The position numbers were made by a program, and so were the translations under genes. DNA of 35,164 nt from an uncultured Clostridia bacterium (GTDB lineage Bacteria > Bacillota > Clostridia > Christensenellales > Borkfalkiaceae). A model generated the notes under the pieces. The model saw nothing but the letters and a program-made list of their open reading frames with translations. It had not been told where the DNA came from and made no database searches. Each line of letters starts with the position of its first letter. Position 1 is the stretch's first letter. Positions 31,614 through 35,164 of this stretch are shown here, piece after piece. The stretch covers positions 1 to 35,164 of the forward strand of contig CALVST010000018.1 of assembly GCA_944359365.1 (NCBI GenBank), read 5' to 3'.

Positions 31614-32087
31614 ATGGACTCTATTATAAAGAAAAGCGGCGCAAAAAGCAAACAAAAAGCGGGGCTGCGGAGCATAATTCGAAAAACGGCGGCAATTGCC
31701 GCCAGTTTGCTGCTAGCCTGCGCCCTCTGCGGGTGCGAGGTGAACGAAATGTCTTCCCTGCGCGAATTTTCGCGCACCTATCTCGGAGAGTATGAATGCG
31801 TGGAAGCGACGCTCGCGGGGCGCGACCTGCTCGGGTTTTGCCGTTTCGTGCATCTTACGCTCGGAAAGGACGGCACTTTTACCGTTTCCGCAAAGAGCAA
31901 AACGGGAATTTCCGCAAAAAAAACGGGCGGGTACGAGTACGATCTGGAAACGGAAGAACTTATTTTTACCGCGGAGCACGGCGGGAAAAGGTATGAAAAG
32001 CGAGTGCCGCTCGTAAAGGGCGCGTTTACGGTAACGCATTCGCTCGGCGGCAGGGAACTCGTCTTAAAATTCAGGGTAAAAGGGTAG
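31614..32087 (+). CDS. small lipoprotein, function unknown
   Basis: 157 residues from the ATG at 31614. The N-terminus is very basic (KKSGAKSKQKAGLRSIIRK), followed by a hydrophobic stretch and a lipobox-like LCGC, so it should be a membrane-anchored surface lipoprotein. The mature part looks like a small beta domain: YLGEYECVEATLAGRDLLG, LTLGKDGTFTVSAKSKTG and YEYDLETEELIFTAEHGGK, a pattern seen in lipocalin-like or META-like barrels. No ribosome site is seen before this ATG; an in-frame ATG at 31581 is an alternative, also without a site. It is divergent from the kinase gene, whose -10 and -35 boxes lie inside this coding region. Confidence 0.7.
   Translation: MDSIIKKSGAKSKQKAGLRSIIRKTAAIAASLLLACALCGCEVNEMSSLREFSRTYLGEYECVEATLAGRDLLGFCRFVHLTLGKDGTFTVSAKSKTGISAKKTGGYEYDLETEELIFTAEHGGKRYEKRVPLVKGAFTVTHSLGGRELVLKFRVKG
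31623..31651 (-). promoter_or_regulatory. sigma-A promoter of the kinase gene, inside the divergent lipoprotein gene
   Basis: On the minus strand: TTGCTT (complement of 31646-31651), a 17 bp spacer and perfect TATAAT (complement of 31623-31628). Both boxes fall within the first codons of the lipoprotein gene. Confidence 0.6.
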
Positions 32088-32141
32088 CGGTGAGCCTTTT
32101 TGTAATAATTTTGTAAATTCAGGGAGCGGAAAAAAATTCGT

Positions 32142-32170
32142 TTGATTTTTCGCATATCGTATGATATACT
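32142..32170 (+). promoter_or_regulatory. sigma-A promoter of the membrane HTH gene
   Basis: TTGATT (32142-32147), a 17 bp spacer and TATACT (32165-32170), 21 bases before the start codon. Confidence 0.65.
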
Positions 32171-32191
32171 CTTGATGAGTGGAGAGAGGAT

Positions 32192-33076
32192 ATGGAAAAT
32201 ACGATAGGGAAAAATTTGGGGTATTGCCTTCGGGCGCGCGGTATGTCGGAACTGCGCTTTGCCATGTTGCTCGGCGTGGACGAAGATAAGGTACGGCATT
32301 GGCTAGACGGTACGCAGGTGCCCGAACCGGACGAAATTGCGATGATGGCGCAGGTGTTGGAGATATCCGAAAACGAGTTTCTGCAAATCGGGCTGAGCGA
32401 AAATGTAAGCCAAACGGATATGTTCAGTGAAAAGACAGCGGAAGGCAACGAGGAAGATGAGGAAAACCGCCCAAAAACGGGGCAAGGGAACAAGCGGGCA
32501 CCCCGAAAGGCGGAGCGCGAATACAAATACATTGAAGTGCGCAGAGACACGGCTTGGGCAAAAGTTTTCGTTGTCACGCTGATCGTTTATGTGGCGGCGC
32601 TGATCCTCGCGCTGATTTTTACGAATTTGCTCTTTTTCATCGTCTGTGTGCTGGCTGAGTTTATCAGTTTTTACGCATTTATTGCGGCAAAAAAGCATAA
32701 AGAAGACGCGCTTTCGACGAAAATATTTTATGCGGATATCGTTTTTCTGATCATATTGAACATTGTCAGCCTGTTTTCGGAAAACTTCGGTACAGGGTAT
32801 CGGATCATAGAATTTATATTTGACATTTTGTGCATCGGCAGCTTTCTATTCATTTTTGAGGACAGAGAGGAAAAGATCGAATACCGGAAATGGGCGATCG
32901 CGGCGTATATAGCCTATTCGGTCTGCTCGGCGCTTAACAGTTTTGTCGTATCGAATGTGGTGATAGCGCTCCTGCTGCTGGCGGCACATATCGCGCTTTT
33001 TATTTTGTTGGGGATCACAAAAAGAAACAGATATATAATAGAACGGGTGGGTACTTATTCGGAAAAAGTGAAATAA
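32192..33076 (+). CDS. membrane-anchored HTH (XRE-like) protein
   Basis: 294 residues. Residues 5-65 look like an XRE/Cro-type helix-turn-helix: LGYCLRARGMSELRFAMLLG, then VDEDKVRHWLDGTQVPEPDE and an ISENEFLQIGL helix. An acidic, then basic linker (about 70-115) follows. The rest holds about six hydrophobic helices, including VFVVTLIVYVAALILALIF, ADIVFLIILNIVSLF, IAAYIAYSVCSALNSF and VVIALLLLAAHIALFILLGI. The DNA-binding part would be tethered to the inner membrane face. I do not recognise a named family for the membrane part; it could be a membrane sensor-regulator. AGAGAGGA precedes the ATG. Confidence 0.82.
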   Translation: MENTIGKNLGYCLRARGMSELRFAMLLGVDEDKVRHWLDGTQVPEPDEIAMMAQVLEISENEFLQIGLSENVSQTDMFSEKTAEGNEEDEENRPKTGQGNKRAPRKAEREYKYIEVRRDTAWAKVFVVTLIVYVAALILALIFTNLLFFIVCVLAEFISFYAFIAAKKHKEDALSTKIFYADIVFLIILNIVSLFSENFGTGYRIIEFIFDILCIGSFLFIFEDREEKIEYRKWAIAAYIAYSVCSALNSFVVSNVVIALLLLAAHIALFILLGITKRNRYIIERVGTYSEKVK

Positions 33077-33082
33077 TAAAGA

Positions 33083-33145
33083 TGTGCCCCCGCGAAAACG
33101 CGGGGGCACAACAAAAAAGCCGCGGACAGCGTCCGCGGCTTTTGC
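33083..33145. terminator. double hairpin terminator between convergent genes
   Basis: Hairpin 1: TGTGCCCCCGCG/CGCGGGGGCACA with an AAAA loop (33083-33110). Hairpin 2: AAAAGCCGCGGAC/GTCCGCGGCTTTT with a three-base loop (33115-33143). On the minus strand hairpin 2 is followed by six Ts and ends the transketolase gene; on the plus strand its T-run ends the HTH gene. Confidence 0.9.
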
Positions 33146-35128
33146 TTATGCGTTGAGTTTGTTGAGGGAGCGGAACGCCTTTTCCACGACGTTGTCCGCG
33201 GTAAAGCCGAACATTTCGAACAGCTTGTTCGCGGGGCCGCTCGCGCCGAAGGTCGTCATGCCGATGATCTCGCCGTAGTCGCCAGCATACTTGTACCAGG
33301 AATAGGGGGACGCCGCTTCCACGCAGACGCGCGCCTTCACTTCGGGCGGGATCACGCTGTCTTTATACGCCTGCGGCTGTTTTTCGAACTCCTCGATGCA
33401 GGGCATGGAAACGACGCGCGCGTCCACGCCTTTCGTTTTGAGGATGTCCTTTGCCTGCATGCACTGTTCCACTTCCGAGCCGCTGCCGATGAGCAGAACG
33501 TCGGGCACCTTCTTTTCGCTGTCGGCAAGAACGTAGCCGCCTTTGAGCGCGTCCAGGCCCGAGTTTTCGTACTGCGGCAGGTTCTGCCTTGTCAGAACGA
33601 GGCAGGTAGGCGCGTTGCCCGTAAGGGCGGAGATCCACGCCGCCGTCGTTTCCTTGCCGTCCGCAGGGCGGTACACCTTCATATTGGGAATGGAGCGGAG
33701 CGCGATGAGCTGTTCCACAGGTTCGTGCGTAGGGCCGTCTTCACCGACGCCGATGGAGTCGTGCGTGAGAATATAGGTCACGGGCTGATGCATGAGCGCG
33801 GAAAGGCGCATGGCGTGCTTCATATAGTCGGAGAAGATAAAGAAGGTCGCACAGTACACGCGCAGGCCGCCGTGCAGCTGCATGCCGTTGGCGATCGCCG
33901 CCATCGCGTGTTCGCGGATGCCGAAGTGCATGTTCGAGCCGCTCCTGTCCTCCGCGGTGAAGTCGCCGCGCTTTTTCATGTTGGATTTGTTGGAAGGGGC
34001 GAGGTCTGCCGAGCCGCCGATGAGGTTGGGGATCCTGTCCGCCAACTTGTTGAGCACGGCAAAGCTCGTGTTGCGGGTGGCGTCGGGCTTTGCGAACTCG
34101 AACAGTTCCGCGTCGTTTTTCAGGTCGGGCAGCTCCCCGCTCATGTATTTTTTGTACAGCGCGGCGAGGTCGGGATACGCCGCCTCGTACTGTTTGAACA
34201 TTCTCTTCCACTTGCCCTGGCGGGAAGCGCCCTTGCGCGCGATCGCGCCGCAGTGTTCGGCAACTTCGTCGGGAATTTCGAAGGGCGCGCACGTCCAGCC
34301 GAGGTTTTCCTTCGTCTTGGCAAGGTTGTCCGCGCCGAGGGGCGCGCCGTGGCATTCGTGCGAACCTGCAAGGGGAGAGCCGAACCCGATGACCGTTTTG
34401 CAGATGATGATGGAAGGGCGCTCGGTATCCGCTTTCGCTTTTCTTATGGTGCGGCGGAGCAGGTCGAGGTCGTTCGCGTCGTCCACTTTCAGCACCTGCC
34501 AGCCCTGCGCCTTGAAGCGCATCGCCACGTCTTCCTTAAACGTGATATCCGTATCGCCTTCGATGGTGATGTCGTTGTCGTCATAGAAGAGAATGAGCTT
34601 GCCGAGCTTGTGCGTGCCCGCAAACGAGCAGGCTTCGTAGGAGATGCCCTCTTCGAGGCAGCCGTCGCCGCAGAGCGCATAGGTATAGTGGTCGACGATG
34701 GGGAACCCTTCGCGGTTGAAGGTCGCCGCAAGGTGCGCCTCGGCGACCGCCATGCCCACGGCGTTGGCGATGCCCTGCCCGAGAGGGCCTGTCGTCGTTT
34801 CGATGCCGGGCGTATGGCCGTATTCGGGGTGCCCGGGCGTCTTATAGCCGAGCTGACGGAAGTTCATCAGGTCTTCTTTGGAAATATCGTAGCCGAAAAG
34901 ATAGAGCAGGGAATAGTCGAGCATGGAGCCGTGCCCTGCGGAAAGGATGAACCTGTCCCTGTCGTCCCATTTGGGATCTTTGGGGTTGAATTTGAGAAAA
35001 TCCGCGAAGATGGTATAGCCGATCGGCGCGCTGCCGAGGGGCAGACCGGGGTGCCCCGAGTTTGCCTTCTGGATCGCCTCTGCCGAAAGGATCCTGATCG
35101 CGTTTACCGTTTGCTGACGAACGTCCAT
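33146..35128 (-). CDS. tkt: transketolase
   Basis: 660 residues, the normal full length. The N-terminal thiamine diphosphate domain has SGHPGLPLGSAPIGYTIFAD, the AGHGSMLDYSLLYL stretch, and GDGCLEEGISYEA with the Mg-binding residues. The middle pyrimidine-binding domain has FGIREHAMAAIANG and THDSIGVGEDGPTHEPVEQL, the classic transketolase signature. The C-terminal domain ends near EKAFRSLNKLNA. The enzyme moves two-carbon units between sugar phosphates in the non-oxidative pentose phosphate pathway. AAGGAGA lies ten bases before the ATG; the promoter is mostly beyond the window. No transaldolase or other pathway gene is in view. Confidence 0.97.
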   Translation of the reverse strand: MDVRQQTVNAIRILSAEAIQKANSGHPGLPLGSAPIGYTIFADFLKFNPKDPKWDDRDRFILSAGHGSMLDYSLLYLFGYDISKEDLMNFRQLGYKTPGHPEYGHTPGIETTTGPLGQGIANAVGMAVAEAHLAATFNREGFPIVDHYTYALCGDGCLEEGISYEACSFAGTHKLGKLILFYDDNDITIEGDTDITFKEDVAMRFKAQGWQVLKVDDANDLDLLRRTIRKAKADTERPSIIICKTVIGFGSPLAGSHECHGAPLGADNLAKTKENLGWTCAPFEIPDEVAEHCGAIARKGASRQGKWKRMFKQYEAAYPDLAALYKKYMSGELPDLKNDAELFEFAKPDATRNTSFAVLNKLADRIPNLIGGSADLAPSNKSNMKKRGDFTAEDRSGSNMHFGIREHAMAAIANGMQLHGGLRVYCATFFIFSDYMKHAMRLSALMHQPVTYILTHDSIGVGEDGPTHEPVEQLIALRSIPNMKVYRPADGKETTAAWISALTGNAPTCLVLTRQNLPQYENSGLDALKGGYVLADSEKKVPDVLLIGSGSEVEQCMQAKDILKTKGVDARVVSMPCIEEFEKQPQAYKDSVIPPEVKARVCVEAASPYSWYKYAGDYGEIIGMTTFGASGPANKLFEMFGFTADNVVEKAFRSLNKLNA

Positions 35129-35164
35129 AGTTTTTTGATCTCCTTATATGAATTAAAATTTATT

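Noticed and set aside
32088..32141. Possible terminator after the small lipoprotein gene
   Set aside because: There is a T-run after the stop but no convincing stem.
1..35164. CRISPR array, tRNA, rRNA, insertion sequence or prophage
   Set aside because: I saw no regularly spaced repeats, no structural RNA signature, no transposase or phage gene and no flanking inverted repeats on either strand.

Overview
The window looks like chromosome of a Bacillota/Clostridia-type bacterium. The signs are GGAGG-type ribosome sites, sigma-A promoters with 16-18 bp spacers, many lipobox lipoproteins, a spore-coat CotF-like gene, an MsmF/G-type sugar importer and a YtrA-type GntR/ABC operon. GC content is moderate, about 50% in lines I sampled. 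An uncultured gut clostridium (for example the Christensenellales group) would fit, but that is inference from style, not from a marker gene. I see no rRNA, tRNA, CRISPR array, phage gene or insertion sequence. No stretch longer than 300 bases lacks a gene.

Layout. 18-2249: a LysR regulator, a 75-residue orphan gene with its own promoter and terminator, and an AT-rich AraC regulator pointing left. 2398-19204: one long rightward gene cluster divergent from araC and ended by a hairpin terminator. It encodes a GH106-like hydrolase, a cytoplasmic GH123/DUF4091-like protein, a DUF5107-TPR protein, two sugar ABC permeases, a solute-binding lipoprotein, a second GH123/DUF4091-like protein that is a lipoprotein, and two large beta-sandwich lipoproteins. 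19310-21239: a YtrA-type GntR regulator with an ABC ATPase and permease. 21247-23902: an EFR1-type flavodoxin/ferredoxin, a small alarmone synthetase and a conserved protein of unknown function. 23936-25736 (minus): an MgtE magnesium channel with a doubled N domain. 25804-28456: PLP aminotransferase, histidine phosphatase and two small coat-type proteins. 28467-30715: GH36 alpha-galactosidase. 30729-33145: a ProB-like kinase, a small lipoprotein and a membrane-bound HTH protein. 33146-35128 (minus): transketolase.

The most notable unit is the 16.8 kb glycan-use cluster. I infer that the lipoproteins capture and trim a glycan outside the cell, the ABC importer (with an ATPase encoded elsewhere) brings in oligosaccharides, and the signal-less GH106-like, GH123-like and DUF5107 proteins finish the breakdown inside. 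The adjacent AraC protein probably controls it: same-strand GGTTTTG-like repeats spaced 33 and 22 bp lie across the divergent promoters. The substrate cannot be read from the sequence. The GH123 and GH106 resemblances hint at N-acetylhexosamine and deoxyhexose linkages, but both families are broad.
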